DNA of 64,000 bases, from positions 74,645 through 138,644 of the forward strand of contig JAUMUG010000006.1 of NCBI GenBank assembly GCA_030530775.1, given 5' to 3'. The notes under the pieces were generated by a model. That model did no database searches. It was not told the DNA's origin and saw nothing but the letters and a program-made list of their open reading frames with translations. The DNA is from Lautropia sp. (GTDB taxonomy: Bacteria; Pseudomonadota; Gammaproteobacteria; Burkholderiales; Burkholderiaceae_E). The first letter of the stretch is position 1, and each line of letters begins with the position of its first letter. Shown here in pieces: positions 45,201 to 54,203 of this stretch. A program made the translations under genes and the position numbers.

Positions 45201-45998
45201 GCCAACGTGCCACAGGCGATGGAGGCGGCCGAGCAGCGCGCCCGCGAACGGGAGGCCGGGCAGGGCGGTTTGTTCGGTGATGATTTCCTGGAAGACGGTG
45301 GTGCGCCGATGCGCGAATGGTTGCCGGCCACGCCCTGGGATGAGCGGCAGCGCTTGCTCGAAGAAAAAACTGCACTCGGCTATTTCCTGTCCGGGCACCT
45401 GTTCGATGCCAGCCGCGACGAGGTCCGTCGCTTCGTCAAGACACGGATCGATGAGCTGGAAAAACTCGTCGGCAAGCATTTCGGTGCCGTGCCGGTGACG
45501 GTGGCAGGCATCGTCTCGAGCCTGAGCACCGCGATGACCCGTCGGGGGAAGATGGTGCGGGTGGTGCTCGACGATGGCAGTGGTGCGGAAGAAATCGCTA
45601 TTTTCTCGGAAGCCTGGGATCAATATCGGCACTTGCTGAAGGAGGACCAGCTGGTAGTGGTGCACGGCAAGCTGTCGAAGGATGATTACAGCGGTGGGCA
45701 CCGCTTTTCGGTCGAGCGGGTGTTGGATCTGGGCACGGCCCGGGGCGAACATGCCCGGGCACTGAAGCTGACCATTGCCGGGCGTCCCGATGCGGTGCGG
45801 CTGAAGGATATGCTGACTCCCTATCGGGTGGATGGCGCCAAGGGAGAGGGTTGTCCGGTGGAAATTCATTATTACAGTGATTGCGCCTCGGCTGCCCTGC
45901 GCCTGGGCCACGAATGGGCCGTGCGGCCGGATGATGCCTTGCTGGCCGGTCTGCGCAGCTGGTTGAGCGAGGCACGGGTGGAAATGCGTTACCGATGA
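42219..45998 (+). CDS. dnaE: DNA polymerase III alpha subunit
   Basis: Replicative polymerase catalytic subunit (1259 residues). After an unusual N-terminal tail of about 100 residues, rich in Ala, Asp, Thr and Gly, come the PHP domain ([29 protein letters not shown]), the polymerase core with [23 protein letters not shown] and [19 protein letters not shown] (catalytic Asp at about 499 and 501), [30 protein letters not shown], the HhH region [20 protein letters not shown] and an OB-fold ([20 protein letters not shown]). The C-terminal tail is short. Its stop overlaps the msbA start (ATGA). DnaE proteins normally begin within a few residues of FVHLR, so the N-terminal tail is extra. Confidence 0.97.
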   Translation: [1259 protein letters not shown]

Positions 45999-47983
45999 GC
46001 GGGACAGAGTCATTGACTGAACAGAGTGAAAACCGAGGGGGCGTCTCGCCCGGTGCCGTTCCGCTGGACGAGGGTGTGTCGTCGGCGGGAGAGCAGGGTA
46101 TGGCGAAGGGCGGGCTGCGGGACACAGCCCGGCAGGGGCGGCAGGGTACGGCTGCCGCCGGGGAGCGGGCCTCCGGGCGGCCGGGCGATGCTTCGACCGG
46201 GGCACGTCATCAGATGTCCAGTCTGACGCCGGCTGCCGGTGCGGCACGCAGTGATCGTGCTTTGATGTTGCGCCTGTTCCACTATGTCCGGCCACATTGG
46301 CGCGCCTTCGGTGTCGGTGTCGTCGGCATGGTGCTGACGGCGCTGACCGAACCGGCATTGCCGGCCATCATGCGGATCCTGCTCGACGACGGTTTCGGCG
46401 GCAAAGGCGACGCCAATCTGATGTGGATGGCGCCGCTGATGATCATCGGGCTGTTCATGGCGCGGGGGGTGTTCACCTTCACGATGAACTACGCGATGAG
46501 CGAGGTCTCCAATCGCGTACTCTACGATCTGCGGCAGCAGATGTTCGATCGGTTGGTGCAGATGCCGGTACGCTTCTTTTCACTCAACGCTGCCGGCACG
46601 GTTATCGCCCGGCTGGTCAGCGATGTGCAGAACGTCACGCAGTCACTGTCCAGTGTGCTGGTCATCCTGGTGCGCGATTCGGTGGTGATCATCGGTCTGC
46701 TCGGCTGGCTGCTGTATCTGAACTGGCAGCTCACCATGATCGCTCTGGTGCTGATTCCGCTAGTGGCGCTGGCGGTGGGATCCTTCTCACGTCGGATGCG
46801 CCGGCTCTCGGGTGAGCAGATCCGCTACACCGGCGAGCTGACCGGCGTGGTCGGCGAAGCCATTCATGGCAATCCGGTCATCAAGGTCTATGAAGGCCAG
46901 GCGCACGAACGGGGCCGCTTTGCGGCGGCCAGCGGCCAGTTGCGCAGCTTTGCCCGCCGGATGACGGTGGCCTCGTCGCTGATCGTGCCGATCACGCAGA
47001 TCATGGCGGCGGTGGCCGTGGCACTGGTGATTGCCATTGCGCTCTATCAGTCGCAGCAGGATCGCACCACGGTCGGTGGTTTCGTGTCGTTTCTGACCGC
47101 GATGCTGATGATTCTGGCACCGCTCAAACACCTGGCCGATGTCAATGGTCAGCTGCAGCGCGCGCTGGCAGCGGCCGATGCGGTGTTCCGTTTCATCGAC
47201 GAGCCGATCGAAGACGATCATGGGACTGCTACCCTCGAGCGGGCCCGCGGCGCGCTGCGCTTCGAGGATGTCAGCTTCGGTTACGAGGGCAGTACGACGC
47301 TGGCGCTCAAACACATCGATCTCGACATCAAACCGGGTGAAACGGTGGCACTGGTCGGTGGCTCGGGCGGCGGCAAGACCACGTTGGCCAATCTGCTGCC
47401 ACGCTTCTATTCCGTGACCGAAGGGCGGATCCTGCTCGATGGCGTGCCGATCGAGTCGCTGACATTGGAAAGCCTTCGCCGGCAGATCGCCTGGGTCAGC
47501 CAGCATGTGATGCTGTTCAACGATACCATCGCCAACAACGTCGCCTATGGCTGCCGGCGCGGTGCGACCGAAGCCGAGGTTCGGGCGGCGCTCGATGCCG
47601 CCTATCTGACCGAGTTCGTCGTAAGCCTGCCCGATGGCATCCATACCATCATCGGTGACAACGGTATCCGCCTCTCGGGTGGTCAGCGTCAGCGGCTGTC
47701 GATCGCCCGGGCATTGCTGAAGAATGCGCCGATCCTGGTGCTGGACGAGGCGACCTCGGCGCTGGACAACGAGTCAGAACGCTATGTGCAGGCCGCTCTC
47801 GACCGGCTGATGCACGCGCAGACCACCTTGGTGATCGCCCACCGGCTGTCGACGATCGAGAAGGCGGACCGGATTCTGGTGCTGGATGCGGGCCGGATCG
47901 TGGAATCGGGCACCCATGCCGAACTGCTCGAACTGGGCGGGGTGTACGCTCGCTTGCACGCAGGGGGCACGCTGGTCGAATGA
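45995..47983 (+). CDS. msbA: Lipid A export ABC transporter MsbA
   Basis: Homodimeric inner-membrane flippase for lipid A-core. The 662-residue half-transporter has an N-terminal tail of about 85 residues (Gly/Ala/Arg/Ser-rich) that is not normal, six transmembrane segments with the MsbA-typical RVLYDLRQQMFDRLVQMPVRFF and ARLVSDVQNV, and an ATPase domain: Walker A GGSGGGKTT (about 454-462), WVSQHVMLFNDTIANNVAYG, the signature LSGGQRQRLSIARALL and Walker B ILVLDEATSALD with switch His in IAHRLSTI. The ATG overlaps the dnaE stop by four bases and its own stop overlaps the next gene by four, so translation is probably coupled through the LPS cluster. Confidence 0.94.
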   Translation: MSGTESLTEQSENRGGVSPGAVPLDEGVSSAGEQGMAKGGLRDTARQGRQGTAAAGERASGRPGDASTGARHQMSSLTPAAGAARSDRALMLRLFHYVRPHWRAFGVGVVGMVLTALTEPALPAIMRILLDDGFGGKGDANLMWMAPLMIIGLFMARGVFTFTMNYAMSEVSNRVLYDLRQQMFDRLVQMPVRFFSLNAAGTVIARLVSDVQNVTQSLSSVLVILVRDSVVIIGLLGWLLYLNWQLTMIALVLIPLVALAVGSFSRRMRRLSGEQIRYTGELTGVVGEAIHGNPVIKVYEGQAHERGRFAAASGQLRSFARRMTVASSLIVPITQIMAAVAVALVIAIALYQSQQDRTTVGGFVSFLTAMLMILAPLKHLADVNGQLQRALAAADAVFRFIDEPIEDDHGTATLERARGALRFEDVSFGYEGSTTLALKHIDLDIKPGETVALVGGSGGGKTTLANLLPRFYSVTEGRILLDGVPIESLTLESLRRQIAWVSQHVMLFNDTIANNVAYGCRRGATEAEVRAALDAAYLTEFVVSLPDGIHTIIGDNGIRLSGGQRQRLSIARALLKNAPILVLDEATSALDNESERYVQAALDRLMHAQTTLVIAHRLSTIEKADRILVLDAGRIVESGTHAELLELGGVYARLHAGGTLVE

Positions 47984-48867
47984 ATGCAGCGGCGGCAGTT
48001 TCGCATAGTCCGGTCGGTACCCGGCCTTCCGTGTCCCTGATCATTTCGACCTATCAGCGGCCGTTGGCGCTGGACCGAGTGCTGGCCAGTGTCGCCGGGC
48101 AGACCGTGCCACCGATGCAGGTGCTGGTGGCCGACGATGGCTCGGGGTTGGAAACCGCCCGGGTCGTGGCGCAGTGGCGGGGGCATTTCGGCGATCGCCT
48201 GGCGCATTGTTGGCAGCCCGACGAGGGTTTCCGGCTCAGCGCCTCGCGCAACCGGGCGATCCGAGATGCCTGCGGCGAGTTGCTGATCTTCGTCGATGGG
48301 GACTGTCTGATGCGGCCGGATTTCGTGGCCGAGCATCAGCGCCTGGCCGAACGTGGCTACGCGGTTGCCGGTAACCGCGTGCTGCTGGGGCGGGAGTTGA
48401 CCGAGTCCATCGAGAAGAAAACGCTCGATCCCGTTCCCTGGGGATGGTGGGATTGGTTGAGAGCCTGGTTCATGAAATCGGTGAACCGGCCATGGGGGCT
48501 GTTCAGCCTGCCGGGGCATGGATGGCGACGTTTGTCGGGCCGGCCCTGGAAGATTTTCAAAGGCTGTAATTTTGCATTCTGGCGACGGGACCTGGTCGAA
48601 TTGAACGGTTTCGAGGAAGAAATCGTCGGCTGGGGTTTCGAGGATACCGACTTGGTGCTGCGTTGGTTCAATCTGGGTGGTCGGCTCAAGTCCGGTCGCT
48701 TTGCCACCACGGTATTGCATCTGTGGCATCCCGAAGCTTCGCGCGAGGCAGCCGAACGAAATGAAATCCGCGCCCGCGAGGCGGGTGGTTCGGGCCATGT
48801 GGCCGCACGGACCGGGCTGGCCCAGCGTTCCGAGTCCGACCGTTATGCACCGCCCGGTGGGAGATAG
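47980..48867 (+). CDS. Family 2 glycosyltransferase, LPS/capsule type
   Basis: GT-A glycosyltransferase of 295 residues. Seen: SLIISTYQRPLALDRVLASV, the sugar-nucleotide motif VLVADDGSG, FRLSASRNRAIRDACGELLIFVDGDC (acidic DGD motif for metal-nucleotide binding) and a C-terminal acceptor motif GFEEEIVGWGFEDTDLVLR as in chondroitin-synthase/galactosyltransferase-type domains. No membrane segment. Starts at the ATG overlapping the msbA stop (ATGA). Between msbA and the O-antigen ligase, so probably adds a core sugar in the cytoplasm; donor and acceptor unknown. Confidence 0.87.
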   Translation: MNAAAAVSHSPVGTRPSVSLIISTYQRPLALDRVLASVAGQTVPPMQVLVADDGSGLETARVVAQWRGHFGDRLAHCWQPDEGFRLSASRNRAIRDACGELLIFVDGDCLMRPDFVAEHQRLAERGYAVAGNRVLLGRELTESIEKKTLDPVPWGWWDWLRAWFMKSVNRPWGLFSLPGHGWRRLSGRPWKIFKGCNFAFWRRDLVELNGFEEEIVGWGFEDTDLVLRWFNLGGRLKSGRFATTVLHLWHPEASREAAERNEIRAREAGGSGHVAARTGLAQRSESDRYAPPGGR

Positions 48868-48870
48868 GTG

Positions 48871-50259
48871 ATGAATCGAGTCGTTCAGTCGAGCCACTTG
48901 TTGCTGGCTCTGTATCTGGCCAGCCTGTTGTCTTTGCCCAAGGTGCAATCACCGCTGGCGGCCCTGGTCTGCTTGACGGCCATTGCCGGCAGCCAGTGGC
49001 GCACGCCGCCGACGCTGGGGCAGCGGCTGCGCGACAGTTGGCCGATGTGGTTGCCGCTGGCCGGCTACTCGATGCTGATTCTGGGGCAGATGGCCATCGG
49101 GCACCTGAAGCTCAAGGACAGCGACCAGCTGCTGATGTTCCTGTTGACTACCGGTGTCTTGCTGTCGGCTGTGCCGATGCAGGCGGGTTCGTTGCGGCGC
49201 TGGCTGTTCCCGGCGGCGGCCGTGGGGGCCATCGGTGCTTTCGTGCTGGTGGCCTGGCAAGGCTGGGTCCTGGATATATATCGTCCCTATGGCCATCTGG
49301 GTGTGGGCAGCATCGGCAGCGGCGCCATCAAGCTGGGCGACCTGGCCGGTGTGCTGGGCCTGTTTTCTCTGTTGCTGCTGGTGAATGCGGCCGGCCAGCC
49401 CCGCTGGCAGAAAGTGCTGGGGGTGATCGGCTTTGCCTCCGGAGCCTGCGCGCTGGGGCTGACCCAGGCACGCGGCGGTGTGGTCGGTGTGGTACTGGCC
49501 TTGTTCATGCTGGTGCTGCTGCTGTGGCTACGTGGCCGGCGGCTGCGCAGACTGGCCGGTGTTCCGTCGGGCCCGGCTTCCAGACAGCAGCGCATGCGGA
49601 TGATGATGGCTGCCATCGTGGGCGGGGTGCTGGTGCTCAGCTCGGCTTACTTCACGGGCCAGCGCTTTGCCGACATCGGTCCACAGTACGAACGATTCAT
49701 GGCCGGTGACCAGAACAGTGAGATCGGCCAGCGCTTGGCGATCTGGGGCGTGGCCTGGCGGGCCGGTCTGCATGCGCCGTTGACCGGCGTCGGCATCAAC
49801 GGATTGGGCGCAGAGATCAAGCGCCAGCGTGAAAGCGGCGAGCTGCCGGCCGATATGCTGGTGATGTACGAAGGTGCCCACAACGAATATCTGTCCGCCT
49901 TTGCCGGCGCCGGCATTCCCGGTGTCCTCGTCATCGTGATGCTGTTTGTCGGGCCGTTGGTGGTGGGGGTACGGCGTTTCCTGGATGGGCAGCAGCCCGA
50001 GGCGGCCTTGGCACTGGTGATGCTGACCACTGCTTACAGCGCCTATTCACTGACCGATTCGATGTTCGATCGGCAGATCTCGATGCTGGCCTATCTTCTG
50101 CTGTGCGCCTGGATGATGTCGGCCGGGCGTTCGTCGGTTGCCCGGCCCGGTGGTTCCGATGCGGTTTCGTCGAACCATATGGATACGGCGCAGGCCGCCC
50201 TGCCGTCGGGCGGTGCGTCGGAAGTGAAAGCGCGGAGGAGACGGGATGCGAATGCCTGA
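48871..50259 (+). CDS. waaL: O-antigen ligase (WaaL-like)
   Basis: Polytopic inner-membrane protein of the Wzy_C/O-antigen ligase family (462 residues) with about 12 hydrophobic segments. The long periplasmic loop ends in YEGAHNEYLSAFAGAGIPGVL, whose HNEYL carries the conserved catalytic-type histidine, and the conserved TQARGGVVG lies before it. ATG at 48871 with GGGAG upstream; a GTG lies just before. The polar C-terminus (about 35 residues after MMSAGRSS) is cytoplasmic. It overlaps the next gene by 14 bases. Context with msbA and glycosyltransferases suggests joining of a polysaccharide to lipid A-core; a polymerase of the same family is the alternative. Confidence 0.83.
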   Translation: MNRVVQSSHLLLALYLASLLSLPKVQSPLAALVCLTAIAGSQWRTPPTLGQRLRDSWPMWLPLAGYSMLILGQMAIGHLKLKDSDQLLMFLLTTGVLLSAVPMQAGSLRRWLFPAAAVGAIGAFVLVAWQGWVLDIYRPYGHLGVGSIGSGAIKLGDLAGVLGLFSLLLLVNAAGQPRWQKVLGVIGFASGACALGLTQARGGVVGVVLALFMLVLLLWLRGRRLRRLAGVPSGPASRQQRMRMMMAAIVGGVLVLSSAYFTGQRFADIGPQYERFMAGDQNSEIGQRLAIWGVAWRAGLHAPLTGVGINGLGAEIKRQRESGELPADMLVMYEGAHNEYLSAFAGAGIPGVLVIVMLFVGPLVVGVRRFLDGQQPEAALALVMLTTAYSAYSLTDSMFDRQISMLAYLLLCAWMMSAGRSSVARPGGSDAVSSNHMDTAQAALPSGGASEVKARRRRDANA

Positions 50260-51145
50260 ATCAGCCGTGCCGGGGGGGCTTTCGGTGGCCATCATCACCA
50301 AGAACGAGGCACACCGCATCGCTGCCTGCCTGCAGAGTGTGGCCTTTGCCGACCAGATCGTCGTATTGGATTCGGGCAGCACCGACGATACCGTGGCCAT
50401 TGCCCGGAATCTGGGGGCCGAGGTCGAAGTCACGCCGGATTGGCCGGGTTTCGGCCCGCAGAAAAACCGGGCCCTGGCGCGCTGCACCCAGCGTTGGGTG
50501 CTGTCGATCGATGCCGACGAGCAGCTGTCCGAGGCACTGGCCCATGAGATCGTGCAGGTGCTGCGTGCACAGGATGCCATCTCATCGGCACACGGGCCGG
50601 CATCGGCCGAGCGGGGAGGGAAAGACAGCGCACGGCCCGGTACGGCGGAGGTTCCCGGTTCATCACCCGTCGTGGCCGGATACTGGCTGCGTCGCAGTTC
50701 CTCCTTCTGTGGCCAGGCCATTCGCCATGGGCTGTGGGGCAACGACCGGGTATTGCGGCTGTTCGAGCGCCGGAAGGGGCGCTTCAGCGACGATCGGGTG
50801 CACGAGCGCTTGATTTGCGATGGGCCGACCCGCGTGCTCGACGGTATGTTGCTGCACGACAGCGTCGATTCATTGGAGGATGCGCTCGGCAAATCGCGCC
50901 AGTACGCATGGCTGGGCGCCGAGAAAGTGCGTGCCCGCAAGGGAGGCGGTCTGCTGAGTGCCTGCCTGCACGGTGGCTGGTCCTTTGTGCGGGGCTATCT
51001 GCTGCGTGCCGGTTTTCTGGACGGGCGCAACGGCTTACGCCTGGCTTGGCTGCATGCGAAGAGCACTTATTGGAAATACCGCTGGGCGGGTCTGTCCGAT
51101 ACCGCTTGGCAGGCACAGGCGCAGCTGGTGTCGTCGAGGCGATGA
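50246..51145 (+). CDS. WaaE/KdtX-type family 2 glycosyltransferase
   Basis: Cytoplasmic GT2 glycosyltransferase (299 residues) resembling WaaE/KdtX LPS-core glucosyltransferases. Motifs: LSVAIITKNEAHRIAACLQSV, VVLDSGSTDDT, DWPGFGPQKNRALARC, WVLSIDADEQLS (DxD), and ERLICDGPTRVLDGMLLHDS. Between LRAQDA and GYWLRR lies an insert of about 35 Gly/Ser/Ala residues not expected in the family. C-terminal basic/aromatic helices (SFVRGYLLRAGFLDGRNG) probably contact the membrane. Start ATG at 50246 inside the ligase gene's end. Last of the overlapping msbA cluster. Confidence 0.85.
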   Translation: MRMPESAVPGGLSVAIITKNEAHRIAACLQSVAFADQIVVLDSGSTDDTVAIARNLGAEVEVTPDWPGFGPQKNRALARCTQRWVLSIDADEQLSEALAHEIVQVLRAQDAISSAHGPASAERGGKDSARPGTAEVPGSSPVVAGYWLRRSSSFCGQAIRHGLWGNDRVLRLFERRKGRFSDDRVHERLICDGPTRVLDGMLLHDSVDSLEDALGKSRQYAWLGAEKVRARKGGGLLSACLHGGWSFVRGYLLRAGFLDGRNGLRLAWLHAKSTYWKYRWAGLSDTAWQAQAQLVSSRR

Positions 51146-51451
51146 TGCCGGTTCGTGTCCCGGCGGCGGACGGTTGAAATACCGGCGCGGTACGGAATAC
51201 CGTCCGCGTGACATTCCCGCCGTACGCGCTCGACCCGGTGCACATGTCTGCATGGAACGAAGCTTCGAAAGCGCTTCCGTATCCCGAGCCGGGGGTTCCG
51301 CTTGGGTCAAAAGCGACACTTCAGGTACGAAGTTTTCGTCAGGCAGGAGGAAGTCTTCACAATGCAGGTTACGTATCATGCCGTTTTCACGAAGCGTCGT
51401 CGGTGACGGGATCGGGATGAGAGCGCCTGTCGTGACCGGACGAGAGAGATG
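51146..51451. other. Intergenic in the glycan cluster
   Basis: 306 bases between the WaaE-like gene and the next glycosyltransferase-like gene. Nothing recognised. Confidence 0.45.
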
Positions 51452-52375
51452 ATGAACCTGTTGCTGCTGACATTCGGGGATAAGCTGGAAAACCACTATC
51501 AGGCCAGTTTCGCCATTCTCAGCTTTCTGAAGGATCCGCTGCTCCAGCGGGTGATCGTGATCACCGACCGACCCGAGTTCTATCGACTGTTCGGTGATCG
51601 TGTCGACCTCGTCGACGTCGATCGGCAGACGCTGAAGGACTGGCAGGCGCCTCATCAGTTTTTCTGGCGGATCAAGATCAAGGCGGTCGAACTGGCTGTG
51701 TCGCGCTATCCGGGTCAACATCTGATGTACGTCGATTCCGACACCTTTCTGGCGACTGGATTGGCGGCCATGCAGAGCAGCCTCGATACCGGGGTCGGCT
51801 TCATGCATCTGTTCGAGAATGAGTTGGGCCAGGGGGGTAGTCGCACCCTGGAGCGCATGTTCCGCAGCCTGGGCGGGCGCAGCTTTGCCGGCGTGCACAT
51901 CGATGCGCAGAGCAGGATGTGGAATGCGGGTGTGGTCGCCCTGCCGGCGCCTCGGGCCGACGATATCGTGCGACTCAGCCTGCAGCTGTGCGACGAGATG
52001 TGTGGCACCGATTGTCCGCGCCGTCTGATCGAACAGTTCGCCTTTTCGGTGGCGCTCGACCGGCTGATCGACCTGCAGTCCTGCCAGGATGTCATCGGCC
52101 ACTACTGGGGAAACAAATCCGAATGGGATCTGTTCATCTTGCGGTTTCTGGCCAGCAACCTGTTGTGCGGCGCCGATCTGGATAGCTGCATCGAACAGAT
52201 CCGCCATGTCGACTGGAACGGCCTTCCGCTGGAAAAACGTCCGCGCAGCAGCATCGAACGTATCAAGCGCTGGCTCGACGGAACCTTCAAGGTCAAGCGG
52301 TCGCGGTATTTCCATGAAGTGGCGCAGACTGCAGCGGTACCGCCCCGTGCCTTCGTTGCGCCCAGCGTGGATTGA
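51452..52375 (+). CDS. Putative GT-A-fold glycosyltransferase, paralogue 1
   Basis: A 307-residue soluble protein I cannot assign to a named family. It has a DSDTF motif (95-99) after a hydrophobic strand (HLMYVDSDTFLATG), like the DxD of GT-A glycosyltransferases, plus FWRIKIKA, AQSRMWNAGVVALP, CPRRLIEQFAFSVALD and IGHYWGNKSEWD. The N-terminus MNLLLLTFGDKLENHYQASF is matched by the gene at 60670, so I use the ATG at 52 rather than the one before it. Tail to tail with rng, three bases apart. Its position after the LPS genes suggests glycan synthesis; no donor is known. Confidence 0.75.
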   Translation: MNLLLLTFGDKLENHYQASFAILSFLKDPLLQRVIVITDRPEFYRLFGDRVDLVDVDRQTLKDWQAPHQFFWRIKIKAVELAVSRYPGQHLMYVDSDTFLATGLAAMQSSLDTGVGFMHLFENELGQGGSRTLERMFRSLGGRSFAGVHIDAQSRMWNAGVVALPAPRADDIVRLSLQLCDEMCGTDCPRRLIEQFAFSVALDRLIDLQSCQDVIGHYWGNKSEWDLFILRFLASNLLCGADLDSCIEQIRHVDWNGLPLEKRPRSSIERIKRWLDGTFKVKRSRYFHEVAQTAAVPPRAFVAPSVD

Positions 52376-52378
52376 TCT

Positions 52379-53890
52379 TCAGGCCAGAATGATGTCGTAC
52401 TCCTGCTGCACATAACGGGGGTCGACGTGCAGGGTGATCGGTTTGCCGATGTGTTCGACCAGGATCGCCAGGTGCGGGCTTTCTTCGTCCAGCAGTAGAT
52501 CGATGACCTGCTGCGAGGCCATGATGCGGAACTCCTTGGGGTTGAACTGGCGCGCTTCGCGGGCGATTTCCCGCATGATTTCGTAGCACATCGTGCGTGC
52601 GGTTTTGATGGTGCCCTTGCCCTGACACGCATTGCAGGGCTCGCACAGCATCCGCTCCAGTGAATCGCGGGTGCGCTTGCGGGTCATTTCGACCAGGCCC
52701 AGCGAAGAGAAGCCATTGACGGTCGTCTTGGTGCGGTCATTGGCGAGCGCGGTGCGCAGGGCATGCAGCACCGCTTCTTTGTGTTCGGTGCTGTGCATGT
52801 CGATGAAGTCGACGATGATGATGCCGCCCAGATTGCGTAGCTGCAGCTGGCGTGCCAGTGTCTGTGCCGCTTCGAGGTTGGTGCGGAAGACGGTGTCGTC
52901 GAAATTCCGACCGCTGATGTAGCCGCCGGTATTGACGTCGATCGTCGTCAGCGCTTCGGTCTGATCGAAGATCAGATAGCCGCCGGATTTGAGCGGCACC
53001 CGCCGGGCCAGTGCCTTCTCCACCTCCTCATCGACCTGATACAGATCGAACAGCGATCGCGCACCGCTGTGCAGCTGTAGCTTCTGCTCGAGGCCGGGCA
53101 TGTAGGTGTGACAGAACTGCTGCATGCCGACCAGGGTGTCGGGATCGTCGACGATGATGCGCTGCGTGCTCTGGCCGGCCAGATCACGCAGCGCACGTTG
53201 GCTCAGTTCCAGTTCATGATAGAGCTGGGTGGGGCGGCGACCGCCGGCAGGCTTACCGCTGGCGTTGGCACGCGAGGCGTCCAGAATCTGTGCCCAGCGC
53301 CTGCGCAGATAGGCGATGTCGGCCAGCAGCAGGTCGTCCGTGGTGCCTTCGGCCACGGTACGGATGATGAAGCCGCCCTGTTCCTGCCGGCCCGGCTCGG
53401 TGTCCTGGTCCATCAGGGTTCGGACCCGCTCCAGCAGCCGGGTACGCTCGCTTTCATCGGTGATGCGCTGGGCGATGCCGATATGCGGATCGTGCGGCAG
53501 ATAGACCAGCATCCGGCCGGCGATGCTGATCTGGGTGGTGAGCCGGGCGCCCTTGCTGCCGATCGGGTCCTTGATGACCTGTACCAGCAGCGACTGGCCG
53601 GGATAGAGATACTTCTCGATCGGCAGGTGGGTGCTGGAATCATGGCTGCGACATTGCCACAGATCGGTGACGTGCAGAAAGGCCGAGCGCTCCAGTCCGA
53701 TATCGACGAAGGCCGACTGCATGCCGGGCAGCACCCGGTTGACGATACCGGCATAGACATTGCCGACCTGACCACGACTGGCTTGCCGGTCTATGTAGAA
53801 TTCTCTGATGATACCTTGCTGTACCAGCGCCACCCGGGTCTCGGGGGAGGTGGTACTGACCAGGATTTCTTCGGTGGCGATGTCTTTCAT
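52379..53890 (-). CDS. rng: Ribonuclease G
   Basis: Endoribonuclease for 5' maturation of 16S rRNA and mRNA decay (503 residues). Seen: an S1 domain (GNVYAGIVNRVLPGMQSAFVDIG and SAFLHVTDL), an RNase E/G catalytic domain with metal-binding aspartates in ALTTIDVNTG and IIIVDFIDM, and the zinc-link CEPCNACQGKGTI. C-terminal half has IMASQQVIDLLLDEE. It lacks the long RNase E scaffold tail, so RNase G is the right name. ATG at 53890. In related bacteria rng follows maf in one cluster; here maf lies 313 bases upstream on the same strand. Confidence 0.95.
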   Translation of the reverse strand: MKDIATEEILVSTTSPETRVALVQQGIIREFYIDRQASRGQVGNVYAGIVNRVLPGMQSAFVDIGLERSAFLHVTDLWQCRSHDSSTHLPIEKYLYPGQSLLVQVIKDPIGSKGARLTTQISIAGRMLVYLPHDPHIGIAQRITDESERTRLLERVRTLMDQDTEPGRQEQGGFIIRTVAEGTTDDLLLADIAYLRRRWAQILDASRANASGKPAGGRRPTQLYHELELSQRALRDLAGQSTQRIIVDDPDTLVGMQQFCHTYMPGLEQKLQLHSGARSLFDLYQVDEEVEKALARRVPLKSGGYLIFDQTEALTTIDVNTGGYISGRNFDDTVFRTNLEAAQTLARQLQLRNLGGIIIVDFIDMHSTEHKEAVLHALRTALANDRTKTTVNGFSSLGLVEMTRKRTRDSLERMLCEPCNACQGKGTIKTARTMCYEIMREIAREARQFNPKEFRIMASQQVIDLLLDEESPHLAILVEHIGKPITLHVDPRYVQQEYDIILA

Positions 53891-54203
53891 GTTTGTTCTG
53901 GCGGCAGAATATGAGGCGCCTGATCGACTCTAGAATGTGATCGGTGAACCGAGCGAAAAACCGTACAACGCATCCAGCCTCCGCCCGGTTGGTATCGACC
54001 CCGTGGCTGCGAACGGCGCAGGCTGCCCGGCGATGCCCGGATTCCCTTCGTCGTGACGGCCGGGTTTCGAACGTGTGCCGCCAAAGCGCGGGGCAGCGCA
54101 TCAGGATACAACAAAGCAGGGCAGATCGTGGGTAGGGATATCGGGGTGGTACGAGCAGATCCTTGCTGTTGCACAGGGATGTGCGACAGGGAACGGGGTT
54201 CCG
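53891..54203. other. Intergenic maf-rng
   Basis: 313 bases; no gene seen. AT-richer near 53890-53940, where an rng promoter on the minus strand could lie, but no clear -35/-10 pair was found. Confidence 0.45.

Noticed and set aside
42390..46358. Very long minus-strand open frame antisense to dnaE
   Set aside because: Composition is His/Gln/Arg-rich and mirrors the codon structure of dnaE; no recognisable domain. It is an expected shadow of a GC-rich gene.
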